DNA from: Hyperoodon ampullatus
Lineage: Eukaryota; Chordata; Mammalia; Artiodactyla; Ziphiidae
Length of the DNA stretch: 64,000 bases
Assembly: GCA_949752795.1 (NCBI GenBank)
Contig: OX457061.1
Location: 32,306,425-32,370,424, forward strand
Direction of reading: 5' to 3'
Shown here: one piece after another, positions 10,662 to 22,140 of the stretch
Layout: each line of letters opens with the position of its first letter
Numbering within the stretch: position 1 is the first letter of the stretch
Translations under genes and position numbers: made by a program
Notes under the pieces: model-generated
Told to the model about the DNA's origin: nothing
The model's input: only the letters and a program-made list of their open reading frames with translations
Database searches by the model: none

Positions 10662-13600
10662 ATGGGAATAGGAACATACATATCAATAATTACCTTAAAT
10701 GTAAATGGACTAAATGCTCCCACCAAAAGACACAGAGTGGCTGAATGGATACAAAAACAAGACCCATATATATGCTGTCTACAAGAGACCCACTTCAGAC
10801 CTAGAGACACATACAGATTGAAAGTAAGGGGATGGAAAAAGATATTCCATGCAAATGGAAATCAAAAGAAAGCTGGAGTAGCAATTCTTATATCAGACAA
10901 AATAGACTTTAAAATAAAGACTATTAGAAGAGACAAAGAAGGACACTACATAACGATAAAGGGATCGATCCAAGAAGAAGATATAACAATTGTAAATATT
11001 TATGCACCCAACATAGGAGCACCTCAATACATAAGGCAAATACTAACAGCCATAAAAGGGGAAATCGACAGTAACACAATCATAGTAGGGGACTTTAACA
11101 CCCCACTTTCACCAATGGACAGATCATCCAAAATGAAAATAAATAAGGAAACACAAGCTTTAAATGATACATTAAACAAGATGGGCTTAGTTGATATTTA
11201 TAGGACATTCCATCCAAAAACAACAGAATACACATTTTTCTCAAGTGCTCATGGAACATTCTCCAGGATAGATCATATCTTGGGTCACAAATCAAGCCTT
11301 GGTAAATTTAAGAAAATTGAAATTGTATCAAGTATCTTTTCCGACCACAATGCTATGAGACTAGACATCAATTACAGGAAAAGATCTGTAAAAAATACAA
11401 ACACATGGAGGCTAAACAATACACTACTCAATAATGAAGTGATCACTGAAGAAATCAAAGAGGAAATTAAGAAATACTTAGAAACAAATGACAATGGAGA
11501 CACGACGACCCAAAACCTATGGGACGCAGCAAAAGCAGTTCTAAGGGGGAAGTTTATAGCAATACAATCCCACCTTAAGAAACAGGAAACATCTCGAGTA
11601 AACAACCTGACCCTGCACCTAAAGCAATTAGAGAAAGAAGAACAAAAAACCCCCAAAGTTAGCAGAAGGAAAGAAATCATAAAGATCAGATCAGAAATAA
11701 ATGAAAAAGAAATGAAGGAAACGATAGCAAAGATCAACCAAACTAAAAGCTGGTTCTTTGAGAAGATAAACAAAATTGACAAACCATTAGCCAGACTCAT
11801 CAAGAAAAGAAGGGAGAAGACTCAAATCAGTAGAATTAGAAATGAAAAAGGAGAAGTAACAACTGACACTGCAGAAATACAAAAGATCATGAGAGATTAC
11901 TATAAGCAACTCTATGCCAATAAAATGGACAACCTGGAAGAAATGGACAAATTCTTAGAAATGCACAACCTACCAAGACTGACTCAGGAAGAAATAGAAA
12001 ATATGAATAGACCAATCACAAGCACTGAAATTGAAACTGTGATTAAAAATCTTCCATCAAACAAAAGCCCAGGACCAGATGGCTTCACAGGCGAATTCTA
12101 TCAAACATTTAGAGAAGAGCTAACACCCATCCTTCTCAAACTCTTCCAAACAATATCAGAGGAAGGAACACTCCCAAACTCATTCTACGAGGCCACCATC
12201 ACCTTGATACCAAAACCAGGCAAGGATGTCACAAAGAAAGAAAACTACAGGCCAATATCACTGATGAACATAGATGCAAAAATCCTCAACAAAATACTAG
12301 CAAACAGAATCCAACAGCACATTAAAAGGATCATACACCATGATCAAGTGGGGTTTATTCCAGGAATGCAAGGATTCTTCAATATACGCAAATCAATCAA
12401 TGTGATACACCATATTAACAAGTTGAAGGAGAAAAAACATATGATCATCTCAATAGATGCAGAGAAAGCTTTCGACAAAATTCAACACCCATTTATGATA
12501 AAAACCCTGCAGAAAGTAGGCATAGAGGGAACTTTCCTCAACATAATAAAGGCCATATATGACAAACCCACAGCCAACATTGTCCTCAATGGTGAAAAAC
12601 TGAAACCATTTCCACTAAGATCAGGAACAAGACAAGGCTGCCCACTCTCACCACTCTTATTCAACCTAGTTTTGGAAGTTTTAGCCACAGCAATCAGAGA
12701 AGAAAAGGAAATAAAAGGAATCCAAATTGGAAAAGAAGAAGTAAAGCTGTCACTGTTTGCAGATGACATGATACTATACATAGAGAATCCTAAAGATGCT
12801 ACCGAAAAACTACTAGAGCTAATCAATGAATTTCGTAAAGTAGCAGGATACAAAATTAATGCACAGAAATCTCTGGCATTCCTGTACACTAATGATGAAA
12901 AATCTGAAAATGAAATCAAGAAAACACTCCCATTTACCATTGCAACAAAAAGAATAAAATATCTAGGAATAAACCTACCTAAGGAGACAAAAGACCTGTA
13001 TGCAGAAAATTATAAGACACTGATGAAAGAAATTAAAGATGATATAAATAGATGGAGAGATATACCATGCTCCTGGATTGGAAGAATCAATATTGTGAAA
13101 ATGACTCTACTACCCAAAGCAATCTACAGATTCAATGCAATCCCTATCAAACTACCACTGGCATTTTTCACAGAAGTAGAACAAAAAATTTCAAAATTTG
13201 TTTGGAAAAACAAAAGACCCCGAATAGCCAAAGCAATCTTGAGAACGAAAAACGGAGCTGGAGGAATCAGGCTGCCTGACTTCAGACTATACTACAAAGC
13301 TACAGTAATTAAGACAGTGTGGTACTGGCATAAAAACAGAAAGATAGATCAGTGGATCAGGATAGAAAGCCCAGAGATAAACCCACGCACATATGGCCAA
13401 CTTATCTTTGATAAAGGAGGCAGGAATGTACAGTGGAGAAAGGACAGCCTCTTCAATAAGTGGTGCTGGGAAAACTGGACAGGGACATGTAAAAGTATGA
13501 GATTAGATCATTCCCTAACACCATACACAAAAATAAGCTCAAAATGGATTAAAGACCTAAATGTAAGGCCAGAAACTATCAAACTCTTAGAGGAAAACAT

Positions 13601-14480
13601 AGGTAGAACACTCTATGACATAAATCACAGCAAGATCCTTTTGGACCCACCTCCTAGAGAAATGGAACTAAAAACAAAGATAAACAAATGGGACCTAATG
13701 AAACTTCAAAGCTTTTGCACAGCAAAGGAAACCATAAACAAGACCAAAAGACAACCCTCAGAATGGGAGAAAATATTTGCAAATGAAGCAACTGACAAAG
13801 GATTAATCTCCAAAATTTATAAACAGCTCATGCAGCTCAATAGCAAAAAAACAAACAACCCAATCCAAAAATGGGCAGAAGACTTAAATAGGCATTTCTC
13901 CAAAGAAGATATACAGACTGCCAACAAACACATGAAAGAATGCTCAACATCATTAATCATTAGAGAAGTGCAAATCAAAACTACAATGAGATATCATCTC
14001 ACACCAGTCAGAATGGCCATCATCAAGAAATCTAGAAACAATAAATGCTGGAGAGGGTGTGGAGAAAAGGGAACACTCTTGCACTGCTGGTGGGAATGTG
14101 AATTGGTACAGCCACTATGGAGAACAGTATGGAGGTTCCTTAAAAAGCTAAAAATAGAACTACCATATGACCCAGCAATCCCACTACTAGGCATATACCC
14201 TGAGAAAACCATAATTCAAAAAGAGACATGTACCAAAATGTTCATTGCAGCTCTATTCACAATAGCCCGGAGCTGGAAACAGCCTAGGTGTCCATCATCG
14301 GATGAATGGATGAAGAAGATGTGGCACATATATACAATGGAATATTACTCAGCCATAAAAAGAAACGAAACTGAGCTATTTGTAATGAGGTGGATAGACC
14401 TAGAGTCTGTCATACAGAGTGAAGTAAGTCAGAAAGAGAAAGACAAATACCGTATGCTAACACATATATATGGAATTTAA
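10662..14480 (+). CDS. ORF2: L1 ORF2 protein (endonuclease / reverse transcriptase)
   Basis: Intact 1272-aa ORF2p, close to the family length (human 1275). It nicks target DNA and reverse-transcribes L1 RNA from the exposed end; the same machinery mobilises SINEs and mRNA copies such as the LITAF retrocopy in this window. Domains: an APE-type endonuclease at about 1-240, with N13 (TLNVNGLN), E42 (LQETHF), D144 and N146 (VGDFNT), and D228-H229 (SDHNAM); a Z/linker region; reverse transcriptase with the FADD catalytic box at 699-702 inside [11 protein letters not shown]; and a C-terminal cysteine motif starting at C1129 ([18 protein letters not shown]). All expected catalytic residues are present, with no internal stop. 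The start 'atgggaatag' is 58 nt after the ORF1 stop. Confidence 0.96.
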   Translation: MGIGTYISIITLNVNGLNAPTKRHRVAEWIQKQDPYICCLQETHFRPRDTYRLKVRGWKKIFHANGNQKKAGVAILISDKIDFKIKTIRRDKEGHYITIKGSIQEEDITIVNIYAPNIGAPQYIRQILTAIKGEIDSNTIIVGDFNTPLSPMDRSSKMKINKETQALNDTLNKMGLVDIYRTFHPKTTEYTFFSSAHGTFSRIDHILGHKSSLGKFKKIEIVSSIFSDHNAMRLDINYRKRSVKNTNTWRLNNTLLNNEVITEEIKEEIKKYLETNDNGDTTTQNLWDAAKAVLRGKFIAIQSHLKKQETSRVNNLTLHLKQLEKEEQKTPKVSRRKEIIKIRSEINEKEMKETIAKINQTKSWFFEKINKIDKPLARLIKKRREKTQISRIRNEKGEVTTDTAEIQKIMRDYYKQLYANKMDNLEEMDKFLEMHNLPRLTQEEIENMNRPITSTEIETVIKNLPSNKSPGPDGFTGEFYQTFREELTPILLKLFQTISEEGTLPNSFYEATITLIPKPGKDVTKKENYRPISLMNIDAKILNKILANRIQQHIKRIIHHDQVGFIPGMQGFFNIRKSINVIHHINKLKEKKHMIISIDAEKAFDKIQHPFMIKTLQKVGIEGTFLNIIKAIYDKPTANIVLNGEKLKPFPLRSGTRQGCPLSPLLFNLVLEVLATAIREEKEIKGIQIGKEEVKLSLFADDMILYIENPKDATEKLLELINEFRKVAGYKINAQKSLAFLYTNDEKSENEIKKTLPFTIATKRIKYLGINLPKETKDLYAENYKTLMKEIKDDINRWRDIPCSWIGRINIVKMTLLPKAIYRFNAIPIKLPLAFFTEVEQKISKFVWKNKRPRIAKAILRTKNGAGGIRLPDFRLYYKATVIKTVWYWHKNRKIDQWIRIESPEINPRTYGQLIFDKGGRNVQWRKDSLFNKWCWENWTGTCKSMRLDHSLTPYTKISSKWIKDLNVRPETIKLLEENIGRTLYDINHSKILLDPPPREMELKTKINKWDLMKLQSFCTAKETINKTKRQPSEWEKIFANEATDKGLISKIYKQLMQLNSKKTNNPIQKWAEDLNRHFSKEDIQTANKHMKECSTSLIIREVQIKTTMRYHLTPVRMAIIKKSRNNKCWRGCGEKGTLLHCWWECELVQPLWRTVWRFLKKLKIELPYDPAIPLLGIYPEKTIIQKETCTKMFIAALFTIARSWKQPRCPSSDEWMKKMWHIYTMEYYSAIKRNETELFVMRWIDLESVIQSEVSQKEKDKYRMLTHIYGI

Positions 14481-14830
14481 AAAAAAAAAAAAAAAAGTCA
14501 TGAAGAACCTAGGGGTAAAACGGGAATAAAGACACAGACCTACTTGAGAATGGACTTGAGGATATGGGGAAGGGGAAGGGTAAGCTGTGACAAAGGGAAA
14601 GAGAGGCATGGACATATATACACTACCAAACGTAAGGTAGATAGATAGTGGGAAGCAGCCGCAGAGCACAGGGAGATCAGCTCGGTGCTTTGTGACCACC
14701 TGGAGGGGTGGGATGGGGAGGGTGGGAGGGAGGGAGATGCATGAGGGAGGGGATGTGGGAACAGATGTATATGTATGACTGATTCACTTTGTTATAAAGC
14801 AGAAACTAAAAAAAAAAAAAAAAAAAAAAA
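14481..14830 (+). other. L1 3' UTR and poly(A)
   Basis: Includes the G-rich block 'ggaggggtgggatgggga' (about 14702-14719) common in L1 3' UTRs. It ends at 'agcagaaact' and goes straight into about 23 A residues (14808-14830). The L1 copy at 24.3 kb continues for about 45 nt past this point and contains the AATAAA signal; this copy lacks that piece. Confidence 0.85.
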
Positions 14831-14916
14831 GTGAAGCCATCACCACACAAAAAAAAAAATAATAAAAAAATAAAAGTCCTTTGAACCCCTGTAAAAAAAT
14901 AAATAAATAAAAAAAT
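14831..14916 (+). other. Probable L1 3'-transduced sequence, two segments
   Basis: Between the L1 poly(A) and the 3' target-site copy lie 'gtgaagccatcaccacac' plus an A-rich run with AATAAA-like words, then 'agtcctttgaacccctgt' plus a second A-rich (AAAT)n run. These are not L1 3' UTR sequence. They fit downstream DNA carried along by read-through past a weak polyadenylation signal. Confidence 0.7.
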
Positions 14917-14931
14917 AAAGACACTCATTGT

Positions 14932-15137
14932 GGGCTTCCCTGGTGGCGCAGTGGTTGAGAGTTCGCCTGCCGATGCAGGGGACACGGGTTCGTGCCCCGG
15001 TCCGGGAAGATCCCACATGCCGCGGAGTGGCTGGGCCCGTGAGCCATGGCCACTGAGCCTGCACGTCCGGAGCCTATGCTCCACAACGGGAGAGGCCACA
15101 ACAGTTGAGAGGCCCGTGTACCGCAAAATAAATAAAT
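14932..15137 (+). mobile_element. CHR-2-like SINE inserted in the L1's target-site copy
   Basis: Short-form CHR SINE from 'gggcttccctggtggcgcag' to 'gtaccgcaaaataaataaat'. The target duplication aaagacactcattgt at 14917-14931 and 15138-15152 shares its sequence with the L1 duplication, so the SINE came second, into the same site. Confidence 0.93.
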
Positions 15138-15152
15138 AAAGACACTCATTGT

Positions 15153-15814
15153 AAAATATATGGGTGCATGGAAAAACACCTGAATAACCATTTCAGCATT
15201 TCATTCTAATTTAATTAAGCTTAGAATCCTTCAGTTGCGGGAGATGATTATCGCCTATTCAGCCTTTTTGTTTTTCCTTCTCCCATTGTAGTCTAGGGAC
15301 ATTAAAAATAACTTTCTTGCTTAGAGTCTCCCACCTTGGATTTTTCCTCTAGGTGCTTGAGTTTACAAAAAAAGTCCTAGGGCCCTATTATGTGGAGACT
15401 CTCATTGTACATCTACAACCAGATAGCATCCTCTTCTGTAGGTACCAGCCAGATGCTGTGTTTAGAGTCTGTGCAACCCTCATTCATTCATACATTCTTT
15501 TTTCAGCTAATAGGTATTCATTGTGCCAGACCCTGTTCTGAGTGTTTCATGTGGCTAAAGACAGAATAACAGTCAAGTAAGGAACAGAGAAGAAATCCTT
15601 CATTCTTGAAGCAAGGCACTGATTATACAGTGCTTCCTTTGTTAACAATAATTGCTTGTTACCTTACAACGCTATCCTTTAATTAGAAATGCCAATACAG
15701 GAAAATGTTAACTAGGTCTCACACCTATTATCAAATGTAAGATATGTCAAAATCACAAGTAGTTGTAGAAATGCACACTCCTAATAATAATGGTGAGAAT
15801 AATATAATAATAAT
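15153..15814. other. No gene; non-coding
   Basis: AT-rich DNA downstream of the L1/SINE pair. No recognisable element. Confidence 0.4.
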
Positions 15815-16165
15815 AGTAACATCTACCACTTATTAGTGCTTCGCACATTCTTGACACCATGACAAACACTTCACATTTAACCACTAGACAGTCAATTCTC
15901 TTAGGGCAGGAAACATGTATGTGTTTTGTTCATGGCTACATCTCCACTGTCAGGCAAATGGTAAATATTCAAAACATACTTTGGTCAAAGGAGCAAAAAG
16001 ATGAATGAATGAATCTATTACCTCATTAAATTCCTGAGCGATAGGTATTATTACCTATCTTTACAAATGAGTAAACTTAGGTACTCATGAGAGAGATGCA
16101 GTATGCATGACAAAACTAGGATTTAACTCCAGTTCTGATTTACTCCAAGGTCTGTGGTTATAACT
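15815..16165 (-). repeat. MIR split by an L2 3' end
   Basis: MIR core on the minus strand at about 15815-15883 and 16018-16165 (e.g. 'ttacaaatgagtaaacttag'). Between them a plus-strand L2 3' end at about 15884-16017: 'cttagggcaggaaacatg', 'cactgtcaggcaaatgg', ending in (GAAT)n. Confidence 0.6.
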
Positions 16166-16502
16166 ACTCTGCAGAATGTCTCCTAGTATTATGGGTCCTA
16201 AGTTTCACTTTCTCATTAAATTAAACATACTCTTGATTAAAATAAGCATATAATTCTCTTTCATTTGATAAATCGTTTTGATCACCTACTATGCTTCTCA
16301 TTTTTTCATCCCATCCCTCTATAAACACTAATTCAGACTTTATTCAGAACACCTATAATTAACTTTCAAAACAAATGTGTCTTAAAACAAGTCTTCTCCC
16401 TTCCACCCCCCAAATTCAATGTTCACATTACCAAAAGGCAGAGAGCCTTGAAGGGATGCACATATGGTTTCAGTAACCCAAATCACTCTTCTTTGTACTG
16501 AA

Positions 16503-16720
16503 ACCTGGTGTAGTGAAAGTAACTCAAGCACTGGGTAAGGCCAACCTGGGCTCAAGTCCTCCTCACTCCACTACTTTACCAGCTGTGTAACCTTCTCAGT
16601 TTGACTATGCAAGCCTCAACTCTTTGAATGTAAAATGGGAACAATTAGAGGAAATAATGTTATACTATCTGCCAAGTTCCTAGTACAGTGTGACGTATGA
16701 GAGGCTCAATAAATATCAGA
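16503..16720 (+). mobile_element. MIR SINE
   Basis: 'ctgggctcaagtcctcctc', 'accagctgtgtaacctt', 'atgtaaaatgggaacaatta', and 'gaggctcaataaatatcaga' follow the MIR order in plus orientation. The open frame starting at 16690 begins inside this MIR. Confidence 0.8.
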
Positions 16721-17542
16721 TTCCTTCAGAGAACATGTTAGAAGGATGCAAACAACTGGAACAACCAGAAGCAGACAGAAAACACTGGCATGTAGTGGTT
16801 ATGCCCCTTTTGGAGAACAATACCAAGGAGGAAGGCAGAAGAGTTAGCCTGGGTGACTCTGTTGCTGGTCCTGATTTACTGATGGGTCAAATGTATGCTC
16901 TTCTCCAGGAAAGATGCTCAGAGGGATGGTCCTTCAGGATGAAGCGTGGAAAGGGAGAACTGCTCCCTGACACAGAACCTGAGCTTTACTCTTTTTGAGA
17001 GGTCAATGTCATCTCCCGTAGGGGAAGTCTTTGGGGTAGAAGCTGGTGGAAGGTCTAAGGTGTGGGACTAGACAGCTCTGAGATTCAATCCAGCAGTTAC
17101 ATACTATAACTCTAACCTCTGACCAATTTCCAAAAGTAATTTGAATGATCTCAAATAGCCTGTAAGCACAGCAAGGCAGAACACCCCAGTGTTGAGGGAA
17201 AGAGGGGAAAAATGGAAATGCACATCACCCAGAATGCAGAAGCTCTAAGGCTGGTGAGATTACTTTAAACAGAACTGGGAAGCACAGCCAAACAGACATC
17301 AGAAAGGGCACTGCTCTCTCCCTCTCCCCAGCACCCCAAAAAGAAGGCCTTCTGCGCTCACTGAGTCTTCCTAAATATATGTGAATGCAGCCTCAGATAG
17401 AATATTCTAAAAGCATGCAGGAAAAATAACCGACCAAATTTCACACTGAAAAGAGAAGGCTCTGCTCTCTGGCTTGGCAAAGAACATCAACAGTATACTG
17501 AATATCTGCCTTTTACTGGAGAGAGATATAAAAACAAGTAAG
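16721..17542. other. No gene; non-coding
   Basis: A 102-codon open frame at 16690-16998 spans part of this region. It starts in a MIR and has no recognisable domain, so it is probably chance. Nothing else seen. Confidence 0.45.
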
Positions 17543-17553
17543 AAAAGGTTTCT

Positions 17554-17845
17554 GGGGCTTCCCTGGTGGCGCAGTGGTTGAGAATCTGCCTGCCAATGCA
17601 GGGGACACGGGTTCAAGCCCTGGTCTGGGAAGATGCCACATGCCGCGGAGCAACTAAGCCAGTGAGCCACAACTACTGAGCTTGCGCGTCTGGAGCTTGT
17701 GCTCTGCAACAAGAGAGACCGCGACAGTGAGAGGCCCACGCACCGCGATGAAGAGTGGCCCCCGCTCGCCGCAACCAGAGAAAGCCCACGCACAGAAGCG
17801 AAGACCCAACCCAGCCAAAAATAAAATAAATAAATTTTTTTTTAA
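17554..17845 (+). mobile_element. CHR SINE, long form
   Basis: Head 'ggggcttccctggtggcgc', several 'actactgagc' and 'gaagcccacgcac'-type monomers, and an (AAAT)n tail. Target duplication aaaaggtttct at 17543-17553 and 17846-17856. Confidence 0.93.
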
Positions 17846-17951
17846 AAAAGGTTTCTATCCCCAAATATTTTGTAACTAAGTGGAGGAAGATAGCAAACAA
17901 TATGGCAGAGTAAACTGATCACTAAAGAGAGGTACAAATAATGTGCTATGG

Positions 17952-18308
17952 TGGGCTTCCCTGGTGGCGCAGTGGTTAAGAACCTGCCTGCCAATGCAGG
18001 GGACACAGGTTCGAGCCCTGGTCCGGAAGATCCCCCATGCCGCGGAGCAACCAAGCCTGTGCACCACAACTACTGAGCCTCCGCTCTAGAGCCTGCGAGC
18101 CACAACTACTGAGCCCATGAGCCACAACTACTAAACCCCATTCACCTAGAGCCCGTGCTCTGCAACAAGAGAAGCCACCGCATTGAGAAGCCCACACACA
18201 GCAACGAAGAGTAGCCCCCGCTCGCCGCAACTAGAGAAAGCCGTGTGCAGCGATGAAGACCCAACACAGCCAAAAATAAATAAATGAAATAAATAAAATT
18301 TTTTAAAA
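17952..18308 (+). mobile_element. CHR SINE, longest form in the window
   Basis: About 357 bp with the repeated 'cacaactactgagcc' monomer, from 'tgggcttccctggtggcgc' to an (AAAT)n tail. Target duplication aatgtgctatgg (17940-17951) / aatatgctatgg (18309-18320). Confidence 0.93.
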
Positions 18309-18459
18309 AATATGCTATGGGAAAACAAAGATTCAAACTAAGAAACTAGAAGAAAATTCTATGGAGAAAGTGTGTTTTAAATTGAGTTTTGAAGAATAAG
18401 CAGGATTTATAATAAAGAAGAAAAACACACAAAAACTAACCTCCCTAAAAAAGAAAAAT

Positions 18460-19110
18460 GGACAAAGGCCAGGGACAAGCAATTTCCTACAAAATGCAAT
18501 GTAAATGACCAAAAAAAAAATTTTTTTTTAAAGAGATTAATCTCACTAATCCTCAAAAATGCACATGAAAATAACGCAAAATTATTTTTCATCTATCAGA
18601 TCGGCAAACATTTCGTAAAGGATAATATTCAGTATTGGCACAAATAGGGATACTGTGTGTGTAGTTCTTATGAGAAAGCAAGCAATCTATATCAAGGTCC
18701 TTAAAAGGATAAACACAATCTAACCCAGTAAGTCCAAATCTATTCAAAGGGGAAAAAAAATCAGAGAGACACATAATGACATATATCAAGGCATTATTTA
18801 TAAAAATAAAATATTAGAAACCACTTAAATGTTCAATAATATCTGTATAATAAAATATGATGCATCCATTAAGTATATTTTAGAAGAATATTAATGAAAT
18901 TGGAAATCCTTCCATATACATTAAAAAAGAAGGGTTCTAAATGTATATGTATGTATACATAATATATGTGTATGTGCTTTTAAGTAAAGACTAGAAAGTT
19001 TATATAAAGATATAATTCTATTTCTGGATTATGGAATTATGTGATTTGATTTTATACTTAGTAACCTCTGTAAAAGTCTAAAGTTTTAATCAGAAAAATA
19101 ATGTTATTTA
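18460..19110 (+). mobile_element. Old L1 3' fragment
   Basis: Diverged L1 3' end in plus orientation: 'ctatcagatcggcaaac', 'tattggcacaaataggg', 'gaaaccacttaaatgttca', 'aatatgatgcatccattaag'. Both ORFs are decayed. Confidence 0.65.
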
Positions 19111-19129
19111 AAAACAAATTTTTAATGAG

Positions 19130-19460
19130 TTGGATTTAGATAAGTGGAGAAGTGAAAATGACATTTTAGGCCAAAGAATAATGTGAGTAAAGACAAAAAG
19201 ACAAATGTGAAAGGCACTTTTGGAAAAGCTAAAGTAGAACAATAAGGAATATAGTTGTAAGTGAGACTGGAAAAGTGGTTGGAATTGGATTACTGAAGAC
19301 CTTGACTGCTATGCTCATGAATTAGTAATACAAGTAGTGAAGATCTTTAAACAGAGTGATTGTGTGATCACACTGGTTTGTAGAAAGGCTATTTAAATGA
19401 CAAATTGGGGGATGGAGGATGGATCAAAGGGAGAAAACTAGAAGAGAGATTGCTTCTATA
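19130..19460 (+). repeat. Ancient interspersed repeat fragment, unassigned
   Basis: 'gaaaatgacattttaggcca', 'gatctttaaacagagtgattgtg', and 'cacactggtttgtagaaagg' follow the order of the same family as 29690-30860. Confidence 0.4.
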
Positions 19461-19565
19461 TATTCTAACCTAGCAGTGGCCTCCAAAATTTTAGACCATG
19501 ACCCACACAGTAAGAAATACATTTCAAAAAAAAAAAATACATTTCATACTGTGACCCAGTACACT

Positions 19566-19587
19566 CACACACACACACACACACAAT
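19566..19587 (+). repeat. (AC)n microsatellite
   Basis: About 11 AC units. Confidence 0.9.
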
Positions 19588-19589
19588 TA

Positions 19590-21529
19590 TCCTTATATAT
19601 GACTAACACAAAGATTTCATGAAAAAGTCACACCCTTACCTTGTGAAATCTATTCTACTGCTTTCTCTTTTGTCCTATTCCTTTCCACTCTATAACATTA
19701 CATTTTATTTTTTAAAATGCTGGTCGCAACCCACAAAAATGATTTCATGACTTACAATGTGACAACACTACTCTGGGAGAAATCCAAGTCTCCCTCTCCT
19801 CTCCCCAGCTCCACTCCTGGGGAGTAGACCAAGCTCCAGTCATGGGTTAAGACCAAGAACCCACAGCTGGGCCGTGATACAAGGAGCTGGAACTTTGCAA
19901 AGAGCCAAGGGAGAAACAGTTTTTGACCCTGTGTTGAGAAATATTTGAGGGGATCTTGCTGTTTGACCGCCCCTTCTTCCTTGGAATGAACACTTCTCTG
20001 TCCTGTAAATCACTTCCCCTAGAGCCAGTGAGATAAGAAGGCTTGGGCCTTGTCCTCACCCTCTGCCAACCTACTCCACCCACAGAAGGCCAACGGAAAA
20101 CTCAGCTTAGCCCAGAAGAAAGGAGCCTGGGCAGATGAGCAGCCAGCCCAGACACAAGCAATTCTTCCAGCTGGCATGTCATCCAACCCGATTCCTAACA
20201 TAGGAATTTGGAACAAAAGCCCAAGCCAACAGAAAAATATAGTAAATCGGTAGGCTGCTGTTGGTATAACTTTCCTTTGGACACAAATTCATAGGCAGTG
20301 ACTATGGATGGAAGCTGTGTTTTCATCTATCCCGACAGAGAAGGATTCAACTGTCTTAGTGAGAGATGATTCAGGCCTTACCCAGGAACAGAGGTTGTGG
20401 GGATGACAAGTGGAAGGGAAATCCAGTAAACATCTCTGTGACATTATCAGCTGGATTTGAAGCCCAGGTGGATTGAGGAGGGGAGGAATGACAGAAAGGG
20501 GGGTGTGGGGGGCAGGGGCTGGTGAATTTGGCAGGGAATAGCTCCAAGGTTTTCAATTTGGGAGACTGGGATGGAAACTGGGTGTATCCTGACATTAACA
20601 AGGATAGAAATATGGGAAGAAGAGGAGACTTTATGGAGAAAGTAATAAGGTATATTTTGGTAGAGGTTCATGTCGGGGAAAATTCGAAGCAAAGGGACAA
20701 AGATATTATATTCTCCTCTCCTGAAGTATTCCTATTTTTTATGGAAGGAGGCAGAAAATAAATCAATTCATTATTACACATTTCTGGATTCAGAGTGAGC
20801 TAAGATACCCCCACTTCACACGTCAAATGCAAACAGCAATACTCAGACACTTAACCAAGTTTTCTTGTTACCTTTTCACTTACAAAGCTCACAACAACTG
20901 GGAAATACAAGGGTTATCACTTGCAGTTTGTAGATGAAAAGCCTAGACACAAAGATTTTAAGAGGCTTGCCTGAAATCACATTTAGTTCTGGCAATCTTT
21001 ACCACTGCCTGTTCTACCCTGCAGCCCCCTCTTATCAAACAGTGAGTCTGTAAATTTGATCATGAGAAGAGAGGGGAAGGTGCCAGCTGAGGAGGCCCAA
21101 GTGGAAGAGTCATCTCAAAAAGGAATTTGGAATATTCCAGAAGACAGGAGTGAAAGACATGCCTTACTCGGATCGTAAGATAGCATAAAATTGTGGAACA
21201 TAAAATCTGGGCCATTTTCATAATTTGATGCTAGTTATATTATGAAATACAGCCCCAATGAAATCAATCTTACAGCTTTACAATCACTCAGAAAAAATCA
21301 TTTCAGAAAGAGAAGAATAGTAAGAGAATTAAAATGATTTTTGCTTTTGAACACTCTTGTATTTTCTTAGGCAGAAGAAGTTTTCAACCATTTTGGAAGC
21401 ATGTCAATTGACGTAAGTCATATATGTTTTAGCTATTTCAGGAAGGTTAGTGTGTATGAATGATGTTTTTATTAACAATTTGTTTAATCTTTTTGATGTA
21501 AAACAGCTGAGTCAGACTTTCCCGGTAGA
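19590..21529. other. No gene; non-coding
   Basis: About 1.9 kb with no young repeat and only short chance frames (e.g. 19847-20083 minus, 20522-20761 plus). No domain or splice pattern recognised. Confidence 0.4.
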
Positions 21530-22135
21530 CCAGTGCTGTGGAGAAAGGAGAACTTTGGATTCAGGGAAGTTAGGATTCTAAGTCTGGTTCTACCACCTAC
21601 TAGTTTGCTGACTGCAGTTGGACAAGTTGTAGCAGAATTCATCTGAGCCTCAGTTTCATCATCTGGTAAATAAAAATAACAATACCCACCTTACATATTG
21701 ATGTAAGAATTAAAAGAAATAAAAATGTATACAGGAACTTCCCTTGTGGCGCAGTGGTTAAGAATCTGCCTGCCGGGCTTCCCTGGTGGCGCAGTGGTTG
21801 AGAGTCTGCCTGTCGATGCAGGGGACACGGGTTCAAGCCCTGGTCCGGGAAGATCCCACATGCCATGGAGCAACTAAGCCCGTGCACCCCAACTACTGAG
21901 CCTGTGCTCTAGAGCCTGCGAGCTGCAACTACTGAAGCCCATGCACCTAGAGCCCGTGCTCCGCAATAAGAGAAGCCACTGCAATGAGAAGCCCGCACAG
22001 CGCAACGAAGACCTGATGCATCCATAAATAAATAAATATATATATATATTTTAAAAAAAAAAAAAATGTATACAAAGCCTTCAGTCCAATGCTTGACATA
22101 CCACAAGTTCAAGGAATAGTCGCTATGATGATGAA
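21530..22135 (+). mobile_element. MIR SINE interrupted by a CHR SINE
   Basis: MIR at about 21530-21733 ('ctaagtctggttctaccacc', 'ctgagcctcagtttcatcatctg') resumes at 22075-22135 ('tccaatgcttgacatacc'), with the CHR SINE at 21734-22061 in its 3' part. Confidence 0.8.
21734..22061 (+). mobile_element. CHR SINE with duplicated head
   Basis: Two SINE heads in a row: 'gaacttcccttgtggcgcag' (from 21735, running 40 bp to 'ctgcctgcc'), then 'gggcttccctggtggcgcag' (from about 21776) leading into a complete long-form body and (AAAT)n(TA)n tail. A single outer target duplication, aaaaatgtataca, is at 21721-21733 and 22062-22074. Confidence 0.9.
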
Positions 22136-22140
22136 AAAGA

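Larger units (their letters stand above)
7531..14916 (+). mobile_element. Full-length LINE-1 retrotransposon, both ORFs open
   Basis: An autonomous non-LTR retrotransposon of about 7.4 kb: 5' UTR (7531-9688), ORF1 (9689-10603), 58-nt spacer, ORF2 (10662-14480), 3' UTR (14481-14807), poly(A) (14808-14830), and about 86 nt of extra A-rich sequence (14831-14916) before the second target-site copy. The 13-bp target duplication is identical at both ends. The 5' end starts with 'gggaagcgaggaagatggcgg', the full-length L1 start with a YY1-type site. Neither ORF has a stop or frameshift, which with the perfect duplication argues for a young copy. The 3' UTR lacks the last part seen in the L1 fragment at 24277-24598. 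Whether it is transcribed or mobile cannot be told from sequence. Confidence 0.95.

Noticed and set aside
11372..11803. Minus-strand frames opposite L1 ORF1 and ORF2 (also 9436, 9950, 12482)
   Set aside because: Shadows of the sense coding sequence.
14932..15137. tRNA gene
   Set aside because: The tRNA-like head here and in other copies belongs to a SINE; no functional tRNA cloverleaf is kept.
16690..16998. 102-codon open frame
   Set aside because: Starts inside a MIR and has no recognised similarity.
17554..18308. Directly repeated units that could suggest a CRISPR-like or satellite array
   Set aside because: They are monomers within two independent long-form SINEs, each with its own target duplication.
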